A program made the translations under genes and the position numbers. Of a stretch of 64,000 nucleotides of DNA, positions 15,459-23,446 are shown piece after piece (the first letter of the stretch is position 1; the number at the start of each line of letters is the position of its first letter). This DNA comes from Chloroflexota bacterium (GTDB lineage: Bacteria > Chloroflexota > Dehalococcoidia > Lucifugimonadales > UBA3495). Location: the NCBI GenBank assembly GCA_009840165.1, contig VXOG01000023.1:1-64000 (forward strand), written 5' to 3'. The notes under the pieces are model-generated. The model was not told where the DNA came from, did no database searches, and saw nothing but the letters and a program-made list of their open reading frames with translations.

Positions 15459-16379
15459 ATGAAGAAAGTAGTCAGCGAGATTAGCGGCGTGGTTTTCAGC
15501 CTGCCCTGGTTGGTCGCCAAAGATGAGGGACTGTTCGAGGTCGAAGGCATCGACATGGAATTTGTCCGCGCCCTGAACAGCGGGCGGGTTGCGCCTACGG
15601 AAAACCCCGACGAGGTGAACCCCATCCTGGGCCATGTGGCCTTCGAGGACGCGCAGGTCGCCATCTACCGCGCTTGAGAGGAAGGTCAGGTCCGTCGGGC
15701 CTATGAAAGCAAACAGGGCGCGCGCATCATCGCGCTCCGTTCCGCCGTCGCCAGCCAGGCCATCCTGGTGCGTCCGGACTCGCCCCACTACTATCCCGGC
15801 ACCCTGGGCAACCAACCAGTGGCGGTTCAGTTCCACTCCGGCTCCCATTATGTCGCTCTGCGCCTGCTGTCGGGCTACCTCCCCGAGGAAAAGATCAAAC
15901 TGGTTCATCACGGTTCTCCCCAGTACCGATTCGAGGCCATGATGAGCGGCGAAGTGGAAGCCGCCGCCCTCATGGAGCCCTGGATCACGCTGGCGGAGAA
16001 ACTGGGCTGTCGTCCCGTCTGCGAGGGACACTACCTCGGCGCCGAAAACGCCAGCGATAACATGGACGAGGACACGTTCTCCGCCATCAACCGGGCGATC
16101 GTCAAGGCAGTGGACCGGATCAACGCCAACAAGCGTAAGTACTTGCATTACCTAATCGATGAACCCCGGTTCGCCGCCGTCGCGGCGCAGTATGGCGGCA
16201 TCACTCCCGAGGACTTCCACCTCCCCCGCATCCGCTACTCATACAACACCCCATACACCGACGAGATAGTCGAGGATACCTACCACTGGATGGTTCGCTG
16301 GGGACTGCTCGATGGCGCGGCTTGCAGCGGAGAGTTAGTGGACAACCGCCTGGCCGAGCCCGCAGCCGCCGACGACTAA
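15459..16379 (+). CDS. NMT1/THI5-like substrate-binding protein with in-frame TGA (candidate selenoprotein)
   Basis: Reading through the single TGA at 15675-15677 gives 306 residues of one continuous periplasmic-binding-type fold. Before it stands EISGVVFSLPWLVAKDEGLF and HVAFEDAQVAIYRA; after it, EEGQVRRAYESKQGARI, then RSAVASQAILVRPDSP, PVAVQFHSGSHYVAL, EAAALMEPWITLAEKLGC and KRKYLHYLIDEP. Frame and family pattern continue unchanged across the TGA, so it is either a point nonsense mutation or Sec at residue 73. From memory, relatives have Cys at this place (ACEWG), which supports Sec. There is no signal peptide, so it may not be a conventional lipoprotein. A ribosome site (aggcggga) precedes the ATG. 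Confidence 0.7.
15688..15702 (+). promoter_or_regulatory. candidate bacterial SECIS hairpin (binding-protein gene)
   Basis: Stem AGGTCC/GGGCCT (one G-T wobble) closes a 3-nt loop GTC, with 16 bases between the TGA and the loop. Stem length, loop size, G at loop position 1 and distance all parallel the hairpin in the UGSC gene. Confidence 0.55.
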
Positions 16380-16425
16380 GCCATTTACCATCCGCCAGTT
16401 TCGGACCACGTCGGAGCCGGGCCCC

Positions 16426-17168
16426 TAAACCGAGGCCAAGGTGAAACCTGCATTGGTGTTGGGTAGAATTGGGGACAAATAGGACAGTCGTTTAGGACAG
16501 CCGTTTGGGAGATCTGAGGGGTAGGCGGGTATGAAAGAGATGGGCGGGTTGCCCACACCATCGGCCAATGGGCCAAGGCCTTCGCTGAGGGCGGACCCCA
16601 GGCGCTGGTTTTCGAGCAGACCGGTGGTTCCACCCGCGTTGGACGTGGAGCAACGCGGCGAGTTGCAGTCGGCGGTGTAGTAATTGCCGTCGCAGGCGGG
16701 CATCGAGCTGTCCTACTGGAACTGGAAAGCGGTACGCCGGTTTGTGGAAGACCGCTTCGGGTTAGCGCTAAGCCGGAGGAGTCCGCCGCTGGCGGATCTG
16801 AACTACCTGCATCGGCTGGGGTTTGCGCTGAAGCGTCCCAGGAAGCGGTTGCTCAAGGCGGACCCGGTACGGCGGGCAGCTTTCGTGGGAGAGTATGCGG
16901 CGCTGAGGGTGGCGGCGGCAGGGACGGGAACCAGGATATTCTTCGCCGACGAGGCCCACTTTCAGGCGGACGCTGATCTACGGGGCAAGTGGGTACTGAA
17001 AGGGGAACCGGCCCGGGTGGATTCCACCAGCCCATCTGTCCCACCGCAGGGAGGAAGTCAAGCGCCGCTGCCGAACCGTGCTGCAAGCAAAAGCCGACGA
17101 AGCAGTTGGCGACACCCAAGCCGACCCCTCCGCCCTGCGAATGTAGATTTCACCTTGGCTTCAGTTTA
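16426..17168 (+). mobile_element. decayed IS630-family element
   Basis: The ends are imperfect 28-bp inverted repeats (16427-16454 and 17140-17167, about 24 of 28 matching), each flanked by TA, the IS630/Tc1-mariner target. Inside is a broken transposase: VAHTIGQWAKAFAEGGPQAL in one frame; then, after a shift near 16630, ELQSAV, two stops (TAG TAA), QAGIELSYWNWKAVRRFVEDRFG, FALKRPRKRLLKADP, and IFFADEAHFQAD with the first catalytic Asp. Everything after the first third of the DDE domain is deleted. Non-autonomous and dead. Confidence 0.85.
16510..17110 (+). pseudogene. IS630-family transposase, frameshifted and truncated
   Basis: The N-terminal helix-turn-helix and winged-helix parts are recognisable in two frames, interrupted by a shift near 16630 and by adjacent TAG TAA codons at 16678-16683. 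The DDE domain begins (FFADEAHF, then GKWVLKGEPARVDSTSP) but the second and third catalytic residues are missing. The longest open stretch (16684-17169) should not be taken as a working gene; its C-terminus is readthrough into out-of-frame and terminal-repeat sequence. Confidence 0.85.
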
Positions 17169-17575
17169 GCAAGGAGTTTGACAGCGAAGAGACGACAGGG
17201 CGTTTCGGTACTGGCTTCTTGGTGACGCGCGCGCTGTCAACCCGGGTTGACGTGGACGGCGTGTTGACCACCCAAGAAGGTTCGGAGGCTTTCCATATCG
17301 AGCTCATACGCGATGGAGATGAGGAATCCATCGTGGAAAATATCGACCTTGCCAATCTATCTTTGGAAAACGCCAAAGCGGTCTCCGATGCTTGGGTTGC
17401 CGACAATCCCATCGTATCATTTACCTATTACAACCCTGATGACAGTGTTGTTCAACGGGGGCTAGACCGTTTAGAAGAAGCTCTGCCGTATCTCTATGTG
17501 ACTTGCGACAAACTTGGGCGTGTGAGGATTGAACGGTTTGGAGAAGCGATATACTTTGAGCCATCAGGATTGTAA
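17165..17575 (+). pseudogene. fragment of GHKL-type ATPase gene, cut by IS elements on both sides
   Basis: Reading upstream of the TTG at 17219, the frame continues as FSKEFDSEETTGRFGTGFLVTRALSTRV. GRFGTGF is the G2-type ATP-lid motif of GHKL ATPases (as in Hsp90, MutL and large helicase-linked ATPases). The following 100 residues (LSLENAKAVSDAWVAD, RLEEALPYLYVTC) continue a domain with no natural start. The N-terminal N-box is absent because the IS630 remnant ends at 17168. The TAA at 17573 lies in the edge of the next remnant. So this is an internal slice of a larger gene, perhaps once part of a defence island with McrBC (inference). Confidence 0.7.
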
Positions 17576-18060
17576 CCGTTGGTGCTAGTTAGTGTTCAGA
17601 GGGTGAATTGGGCGATGGAGAGACGGACCTTTCCTGTGGCGTCGGGCTGCAAGCCGTTCCATTGAACCAGGATGTTGAAGTGGACCAGGATGATCAGTTG
17701 GCCGTCGTAGCAGGCGAGCAGGGGTTGGAAGGTCTGGTCATGGACATTGGCGGTGTTGCAATCCCAATCGGCCACCAGCCCCAACTTGTTGAGTACCACG
17801 CAGAGCGTAGCGTGCCGCCCACGATCCAGCGGTGAGATGATTGGACTTGCCCTTCTTGCCGAGCTGACCCGGAGTCGGCTTTCCCGCACCGGGTGTCCCA
17901 ATTCAATGCCGTAGCTGGATGGTGGCCAACTCTCCCAGGGAGAGGATGGCTTGGCTGTGGTGGGCGGCGTTAGGCAAGGCGTCGTCTATTTTGCAGAACA
18001 GTTCGGTGGTAAGATTGGTAATGTTCACGGGGTTCCCAGCTGTGGAGAATGTTCACTCAC
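17574..18060 (-). mobile_element. internally deleted transposase element, copy A
   Basis: On the minus strand, from GTG at 18028, pieces of a DDE transposase are readable: TELFCKIDDALPNAAHHSQAILSLGELATI, then GIELGHPVRE, KLGLVADWDCNTANVHDQTF, LLACYDGQLIILV and LVQWNGLQPDATG. The segment between the DDE core and the C-terminus is deleted and frames change. The end AACCGTTGG(T/C)GCTAGTTAGTGT is shared with the copy at 61332. The IS family is not assigned with confidence (IS4/IS982-like). Confidence 0.7.
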
Positions 18061-18309
18061 AGCATAGTGGCGCACGGTGTCAGGTTCGCGCTCGATGTTT
18101 ACGCCAGTTTCGGCCATGATGTCGTGACCAAGGTCCCTGTCCTCAACAAAATTGCCCATCCGCCGGCCAAAGCGCGCGGCGACCCGACCATGCTCGTGGC
18201 TCGATGGCGGCATCTCAATCAATACTCCCCGGATGAGTTCGTACCGCTTGCCGTCATCCGGCATCGCCAGCAAATCATCAGCAGTCAGCAGCTTCTTGGT
18301 GGTAGTCAT
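18025..18309 (-). pseudogene. Uma2-family gene, truncated by transposase remnant
   Basis: The N-terminal half of a Uma2 protein is intact (LLTADDLLAMPDDGKRYELIRG, LIEMPPSSHEHGRVAARFGRRM, AETGVNIEREPDTVR) with a good ribosome site (ggaggt). Where APDVAF and the catalytic residues should follow, it runs into unrelated sequence (HYAVSEHSPQLG) contributed by the element at 17574-18060. The catalytic half is missing, so the product cannot be an active nuclease. Confidence 0.8.
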
Positions 18310-18393
18310 CGCCCAACCTCCCGGTGAGGCAGCCCGATTATCCAGATACGCCGCATTGTAGCACGCGCCGATTTTCGGCCGGCGGGCGCCTGC

Positions 18394-18399
18394 TATACT
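18394..18399 (+). promoter_or_regulatory. -10 element candidate for mcrBC
   Basis: TATACT, 48 bases before the mcrB ATG; no clear -35. Confidence 0.35.
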
Positions 18400-18446
18400 C
18401 GACCCTCGCCGCCGTGATTCACTTGGGTCGTCAAGAAAATGGGAGC

Positions 18447-19739
18447 ATGAAAATGGCTACGCCTGCTGTCGATGATCGATACTCTACTTGGGCAAATATA
18501 GTAGATTCCGTAATCGCAGACCACCGTAATCGTGCGGAATTAAATCTTGCCCAAAGGCAGATGCTCGTCTATGACTTGCGTGAAGTGAAGAATATGTCCC
18601 ATAGGCAAGCCATTTCCGTTGCGGATGTGAGCGACAAAGGCGGCAAAAATGGCGTTCGTATAGCGAAGTATGCAGCCTCGGAGGTTGCAGACGTTATTAG
18701 ATCTGGCCTGACCAGCATAAACGACGGCATGCAAATGCTGCGTTATCCTGCCGAAGTTCAGCGAGCGGCTGCGGCGGAACTTGAAGCTGGGGAGGTATCT
18801 TATCTTTCTGATAGCAGCGCATGTGCTGAGTATGATATTCAGCAATACGACCCGAACTACGGTATTAGCGCCATCCTCGCCGACGGCTGCTTCCTCGATG
18901 ATGACATATTGGAGTCCATGCTCCACCGCCTCCAAACCAAGCAAAATATAATCTTGCAAGGCCCGCCGGGCACCGGCAAAACCTGGCTCTCCAAGCGACT
19001 TGCATACGCGCTAATCGGACGCAAGGACGACGACAAAGTCAGGCAGGTCCAGTTCCACCCCAACCTGTCCTACGAGGATTTCGTGCGCGGCTGGCGGCCC
19101 GACGGTGAAGGCGGACTTGTTCTTGCTGATGGCCCGTTTCTGAAACTTGCGGAAGACGCCCGAAACGACCCCGATGGCAAATACGTCATGGTCATCGAGG
19201 AAATCAACCGCGGCAACCCGGCTTCCATATTCGGCGAACTGTTGACATTGCTGGAAGCCGACAAGCGCAGCCACAACGACGCTCTGGCACTTGCCTACCC
19301 GCGCGACGACGGCGAGCGGTTCCACATCCCGCCCAACGTGTACGTCATCGGCACCATGAACCTGGCCGACCGCTCCCTGGCGCTGGTGGATTTTGCCCTG
19401 CGCCGTCGCTTCGCCTTCTTCGACTTGGAACCCATGCTCAATGATGACTGGCGTGACCGGGTTCACGAGCAAAAAGACATCCCTGCCGAATTCCTGGACA
19501 ACATCGCTCAGCGTATTATCACTCTGAACGACCAAATCGCTGCCGACCGCAACCTGGGCCCGCAATTCCGCATCGGTCACAGCCACCTCACGCCGTCGCA
19601 CGATAAGCCCATCGAAGCTCACACTGAGTGGTTCACCGAGATTGTCGAAACCGAAATCGCCCCGCTGCTGCGCGAATACTGGTTTGACGATCCGGCAAGA
19701 GCGTTGGAAGAATCGGACAAACTGGTGGCCGGACTGTGA
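18447..19739 (+). CDS. mcrB: McrB-like AAA+ GTPase of a type IV restriction system
   Basis: The ATG at 18447 (MKMATPAVDD) is preferred; an open frame upstream overlaps the promoter. Residues 1-110 are not the usual DNA-binding domain but a helical domain (LNLAQRQMLVYDLREVKNMSHRQAISVADVS) that looks like a ParB/KorB-type helix-turn-helix. The AAA+ module follows: Walker A GPPGTGKT (about 172-179), YEDFVRGWRP, VMVIEEINRGNPASIFGELL with Walker B, and YVIGTMNLADRSLALVDFALRRRF, the McrB signature. In McrBC, this subunit hydrolyses GTP and translocates on methylated DNA. It overlaps mcrC by four bases. Confidence 0.9.
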   Translation: MKMATPAVDDRYSTWANIVDSVIADHRNRAELNLAQRQMLVYDLREVKNMSHRQAISVADVSDKGGKNGVRIAKYAASEVADVIRSGLTSINDGMQMLRYPAEVQRAAAAELEAGEVSYLSDSSACAEYDIQQYDPNYGISAILADGCFLDDDILESMLHRLQTKQNIILQGPPGTGKTWLSKRLAYALIGRKDDDKVRQVQFHPNLSYEDFVRGWRPDGEGGLVLADGPFLKLAEDARNDPDGKYVMVIEEINRGNPASIFGELLTLLEADKRSHNDALALAYPRDDGERFHIPPNVYVIGTMNLADRSLALVDFALRRRFAFFDLEPMLNDDWRDRVHEQKDIPAEFLDNIAQRIITLNDQIAADRNLGPQFRIGHSHLTPSHDKPIEAHTEWFTEIVETEIAPLLREYWFDDPARALEESDKLVAGL

Positions 19740-20854
19740 CCCTGCAAACCGATACTACGGTCCCCGGCTACATTGGCAGAATCCCGGTACGCAACATCTG
19801 GCTGCTCCTCCTCTACGCATCGCAATTGTACGAGGAGTTGCCGGAAGCGCGGCGAGTGGAATTAGAAGACGCGCCCGATGACATACCGGATCTGGTGGCC
19901 GAGATCCTCGCCGACGCCGTCGAACGCCGGTTGCGGCGTAACCTTACCGCCGGCTACCAACGAAGGCAGGCCGACCTCAACCGGGTGCGCGGACGCATTA
20001 ACCTGCTCCGCACCGAACGCCGTCAGCTGCTCCGGCGCGCCCGTGTTGCCTGCGTTTTTGACGAGCTTACCGTTGACACGCCGCGCAATCGCTACGTCAG
20101 GGCCGCGTTGACCCACGTCGCCGGCGTGGTCAAGGAACCGAATTTGCGGCATCGCTGCCGGGACCTGGCGCTCCGCCTGGAAATGGTCGGCGTGTCCGGC
20201 TGCCTGGACTCCAACAGGGCGCGAAAAATTGCGCCGTTCGCTAACGCCGGTTGGGTGGACTCCCATGAGCGGCAGATGCTGGCGGCGGCTCAATTGGCTT
20301 TGAATCTGCACATCCCGACCGAGCAAGCAGGGCGGAGCCTGCTGCCCGTCGCGGACCGACGGGAAAGGCAGGGCTGGAAACTTTACGAAGACGCCGTAGC
20401 AGGTTTCTACAAAGTGGTACTGACGGAACGCGGATGGCGGGTTCGGGCCCAGAGCGGAGTCGCCTGGCCGGTGGAAAACCAGACTTCCGGCCTGTTGGCG
20501 ATGATGCCGGGGATGACGCGGGACATCGTTCTGGAACGCGGCAACCGGCGGATTGTCATCGACACCAAGTTCACGTCAATAGTTACAACGGGCCAATACG
20601 GAAAGGAAACGTTCAAAAGCGGCAACATCTACCAGTTGTACGCTTACCTGCGCTCTCAGGAAACCGACGATCCTGTGTCCCAGAGTTCAGCCGGTGTCCT
20701 GCTCTACCCGTCCCTGGGCGTCGTTCACGACGAATCGGCCACTATCCAGGGCCATGGCATCCGTTTCGCCACCGTTGACCTCTCCGCCGAAACACAAACG
20801 ATCCGCAGGCAACTGCTGCGGATCGTAGAAGACTGCGCGAGTCCCGCTAACTGA
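19736..20854 (+). CDS. mcrC: McrC-like nuclease subunit
   Basis: GTG start overlapping the mcrB stop (GTGA). The 372-residue protein opens with GRIPVRNIWLLLLYASQLY, a hallmark of McrC, and has a basic helical middle (RRRLRRNLTAGYQRRQADLNRVRGRI). Its C-terminal PD-(D/E)xK nuclease core includes TRDIVLERGNRRIVIDTKFT (Asp and DxK residues visible) and IYQLYAYLRSQ. It partners McrB to cleave modified DNA. The pair lies beside IS remnants and a GHKL fragment, as expected for a mobile defence locus. Confidence 0.9.
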   Translation: MTLQTDTTVPGYIGRIPVRNIWLLLLYASQLYEELPEARRVELEDAPDDIPDLVAEILADAVERRLRRNLTAGYQRRQADLNRVRGRINLLRTERRQLLRRARVACVFDELTVDTPRNRYVRAALTHVAGVVKEPNLRHRCRDLALRLEMVGVSGCLDSNRARKIAPFANAGWVDSHERQMLAAAQLALNLHIPTEQAGRSLLPVADRRERQGWKLYEDAVAGFYKVVLTERGWRVRAQSGVAWPVENQTSGLLAMMPGMTRDIVLERGNRRIVIDTKFTSIVTTGQYGKETFKSGNIYQLYAYLRSQETDDPVSQSSAGVLLYPSLGVVHDESATIQGHGIRFATVDLSAETQTIRRQLLRIVEDCASPAN

Positions 20855-21593
20855 ACCTCGGCGGCGATTCGTCGTCGCCGGCTTCGTAGGTGTCATCCCG
20901 CAGGCTCCGGCGTCTGGAGCGTGGACTGCGTTCGGGCGCGTCCTCAGCCGCATCCGTTGTCGTTTCGGCCCGGGGCTCCCCGGCGGGTTCACTGCCATCC
21001 GCAGCCGTGGACTCAACCACGTCGGTTGCGCCGTCGCCCTCTCCTTCCTCGTCCGGCTGGGGCGCGTACTGCGGGTTGGCCCGCCAGAAGTCCTTGACCG
21101 CTCCATCCAGATAGCGGTGCATTTCTTCCGGCTCGCGCACTTGGAGCGGAATCCGCCGGCGGTTCACCGTATAGACCCACAGCGGGTCGCCCATGAACCC
21201 CCGGTCCAGCACCACCTCGCGGATGTCGCTGAAATGTATCGTGCGACGGCGTGGCATACCGAACATAATGATCAGCGCGTCGGAATAAACCCGGTACTGC
21301 CTCGGTGAGGTCAGCCAGGAATATGCGCCTACGCCCAGACCAACTATCACCAGCAGCCATGCGCTGCCCCGGTTAGTGGACTCGGTAGCCGGAGCGCTAC
21401 CCTCCCCCTGGTTTCCTTCGGAAGTCGCGCTGCTTTCACTGCCGGTTCGGGGACTGCACGCCGCCGCCAGCGGATCGAATCCCGCGGCTTGCAAAAGCCC
21501 AAGCACTATCACTACCGCCGCCAGGATCAGGGTCAGATTGAAGCGTACTCTGCTGGGCGCCCAATAAATCAGCGTGGTTTCGGGCTGCTGCAT
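20847..21593 (-). CDS. two-TM membrane protein with PH-like domain and acidic tail
   Basis: The likely start is the ATG at 21593 (MQQPETTLIYWAP), giving 248 residues. A first helix (LTLILAAVVIVLGLLQA) is followed by a Ser/Glu/Gly-rich loop and a second helix (SAWLLVIVGLGVGAYSWL). A bacterial PH-like domain comes next (YRVYSDALIIMFGMPRRRTIHFSDIREVVLDR), then a long low-complexity acidic/basic tail. The function is unknown; bPH proteins often sense envelope stress. Its 3' end overlaps the convergent mcrC by eight bases. Confidence 0.7.
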   Translation of the reverse strand: MQQPETTLIYWAPSRVRFNLTLILAAVVIVLGLLQAAGFDPLAAACSPRTGSESSATSEGNQGEGSAPATESTNRGSAWLLVIVGLGVGAYSWLTSPRQYRVYSDALIIMFGMPRRRTIHFSDIREVVLDRGFMGDPLWVYTVNRRRIPLQVREPEEMHRYLDGAVKDFWRANPQYAPQPDEEGEGDGATDVVESTAADGSEPAGEPRAETTTDAAEDAPERSPRSRRRSLRDDTYEAGDDESPPRFS

Positions 21594-21725
21594 TTCGTTA
21601 TTGCACCTGTAATGTTTGTGGATGACTGACGCGCGTGGATCCAGTATCCGGCGCGGCGGATATGTTACCACAGCCGCCATGATAAGATGGCTTTATACGC
21701 AACCGCTTGGGCGGAGGGCAGGAAA

Positions 21726-22061
21726 ATGCTGAATTTGAGCGCTGACGAACAAGCCTGGGTGGACGAGTTTCGCCGGCAGATGGGTGAACAGTACCCCGAC
21801 CTGCTCGAAGACATCATCATCTTTGGTCCGTATTCACGCGGCGTTTCCGACCCGGAGGTTGACATGTCTACGTTGGTGTTGATCAGGGAAGGCACCCCAG
21901 AAAAGAAAGATGCAGTCGCCGATCTGGGCTACTACGTCGATTTGGACACTACGTTGGTGTCTCCAACGCTGATGGTTCGTACGATGGCAGAATGGGAAGA
22001 GGCCAAGCGCGAGTGGGGCTGGATTTACCAATTGGCGCACGACGGAGTCAGCGCACTATGA
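21726..22061 (+). CDS. MNT-type nucleotidyltransferase-like antitoxin, degenerate
   Basis: The start is the ATG at 21726 after ggagg; an earlier ATG (21687) overlaps the probable -10 region. The 111-residue protein has the minimal nucleotidyltransferase fold, with IIIFGPYSRG standing for the usual GSxARG and VDMSTLVL for SDxDLLV. The first Asp (46) is kept, while the second catalytic Asp is Ser48. It overlaps the HEPN gene by four bases (ATGA), the classic MNT/HEPN arrangement in which MNT AMPylates and neutralises the HEPN toxin. The altered residue questions the enzymatic activity. Confidence 0.7.
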   Translation: MLNLSADEQAWVDEFRRQMGEQYPDLLEDIIIFGPYSRGVSDPEVDMSTLVLIREGTPEKKDAVADLGYYVDLDTTLVSPTLMVRTMAEWEEAKREWGWIYQLAHDGVSAL

Positions 22062-22474
22062 GCGAAACTCTGACGATTGAGGAGTGGCGGCGAGCTGAAA
22101 ATTGCCGGCGAGTTGCCCACCTTTGTCTCCAGCACGGATTCTACGCAGATGCGATTTCGCGGTCTTACTATGCAGTGCTGCACTCGGCCAAGGCGGCGTT
22201 GGCCTTGTACGATGTTGCCTCCCGCCGGCACCGCGCCTTGAGTAACCTGTTCGGTCACCATATCGTGATGACAGGTATGGTGGAAAGGCATTGGGGCTCT
22301 GTCGTTGGCCGCTTGGCTGATCTGCGCCGGGTCGCTGACTACGATGTCAGCGTGGTTTTCAGCGAAGCGGATGCTGCCGGCGTCTATGGGCAGGCCGACG
22401 CTTTCGTTAGCCGCATCCATGCCCTGCTCACCGACACCATCGCACCAGATCGTCTGCGGCAGCCGCGTAGCTGA
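22058..22474 (+). CDS. HEPN-domain protein (UPF0332-like), putative RNase toxin
   Basis: The 138-residue protein shows AENCRRVAHLCLQHGFYADAISRSYYAVLHSAKAAL, diagnostic of UPF0332/HEPN proteins. A second helix pair has LADLRRVADYDVSVVFSEADA, where the R-x4-6-D/H-like motif (RRVADYD) sits. A four-base overlap with the upstream MNT gene and this composition define an MNT/HEPN toxin-antitoxin pair. A canonical RX4-6H motif is not obvious (RVADYD instead), typical of this subgroup. Confidence 0.85.
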   Translation: MSETLTIEEWRRAENCRRVAHLCLQHGFYADAISRSYYAVLHSAKAALALYDVASRRHRALSNLFGHHIVMTGMVERHWGSVVGRLADLRRVADYDVSVVFSEADAAGVYGQADAFVSRIHALLTDTIAPDRLRQPRS

Positions 22475-22491
22475 CGGGAGAGGATCGTCGC

Positions 22492-22520
22492 TTGACCCCT
22501 CGGCGCGTTGGTGCCAGAAT
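22492..22520 (+). promoter_or_regulatory. sigma70-type promoter of FAH gene
   Basis: TTGACC (22492-22497), 17-base spacer, CAGAAT (22515-22520), with the ATG at 22576. This argues against the in-frame TTG at 22492 as start. Confidence 0.6.
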
Positions 22521-22575
22521 TAACCGCGCAGCATTTACCAGCGACACACAACACAACGTGCAGGAGGCAACGGCC

Positions 22576-23358
22576 ATGCGCATTTGCAAATTTCGCACGG
22601 GCGACCGGGTGGCCCATGGGATCGTTGACGGCGATACGGTCATCGAAGTTCAAGGCGGTCTGTTTGACGGTCTGAAGGAATCGGGCAGCAAGTACGCTTT
22701 GAGCTCTGTCAAGCTGTTGGCGCCGGTGATACCGCCCACCTTCTACGCCGCCGGCATCAACTTCCCGGAACACGTGACCTGGGCCGCGCACATGCGTGGC
22801 GAGGAACCCAACCTGCCCAAAAAGGCCGATGTCGGCTATCGTGCCGTCAACGCGCTCACCGGCCAGGGCGATCCCATAATGGTTCCCGCCGACGCCACCG
22901 AAGAGCTCCAGTATGAGGGCGAGGTGGTAGTGGTCATCGGCAAGGAATGTCGCAACGTGAGCCAGGACGAAGCGTTGGACTACGTGTTCGGCTACACCAT
23001 CGGCAACGACGTGAGCGAACGCTACTGGCAGCGCAACGACCGCACCATGTGGCGCGCCAAAAACACCGACACCTTCAAGCCCATGGGCCCGTGGATTGAA
23101 ACTGACGCTGACCCGGACGAGATGCACGTCACCATCCAGGTCAACGAGCGGGTCGTCGGCGAGTATGACCTCAAGACCGCCATCTTCGGCGTCCGCGAGT
23201 ACATCAGCGACATGAGCAAGTACCTGACGCTGGTTCCCGGCGACGTCCTTTGGATGGGCACCGACGGCGCCACCGAGAATATGAAAGACGGCGACGTATG
23301 CGACATTACGGTCACCGGCATCGGCACGCTGAGCAACCCGGTGGTGTGGGGTAAATAA
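22576..23358 (+). CDS. fumarylacetoacetate hydrolase (FAH) family protein
   Basis: The start is the ATG at 22576 after a strong aggagg. The 260-residue protein shows the FAH fold: PTFYAAGINFPEHV, then ELQYEGEVVVVIGKECRNV with the metal-binding Glu residues, YVFGYTIGNDVSERYWQ, KNTDTFKPMGPWI, and GDVLWMGTDG. Such enzymes hydrolyse or decarboxylate beta-diketo or 2-oxo acids with a divalent metal, for example in aromatic degradation. The exact substrate is unknown. A palindrome copy follows its stop. Confidence 0.9.
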   Translation: MRICKFRTGDRVAHGIVDGDTVIEVQGGLFDGLKESGSKYALSSVKLLAPVIPPTFYAAGINFPEHVTWAAHMRGEEPNLPKKADVGYRAVNALTGQGDPIMVPADATEELQYEGEVVVVIGKECRNVSQDEALDYVFGYTIGNDVSERYWQRNDRTMWRAKNTDTFKPMGPWIETDADPDEMHVTIQVNERVVGEYDLKTAIFGVREYISDMSKYLTLVPGDVLWMGTDGATENMKDGDVCDITVTGIGTLSNPVVWGK

Positions 23359-23393
23359 CCGCGATTGTTCGCGGTGTCGCGTTCGGGAAATGG

Positions 23394-23419
23394 TAGGGGC
23401 GAATAATTATTCGCCCCTA
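23394..23419. repeat. 26-bp palindrome, copy 3
   Basis: Arms as in copy 1, centre AATT. Lies 35 bases after the FAH gene and 28 bases before the next ATG. Confidence 0.95.
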
Positions 23420-23446
23420 CGGTATCATTGCGGACTTTGACAGATT

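Noticed and set aside
16684-17169. A 161-residue open frame as a working transposase
   Set aside because: It lacks a proper start, most of the DDE domain and the frame of its N-terminus; it is a relic.
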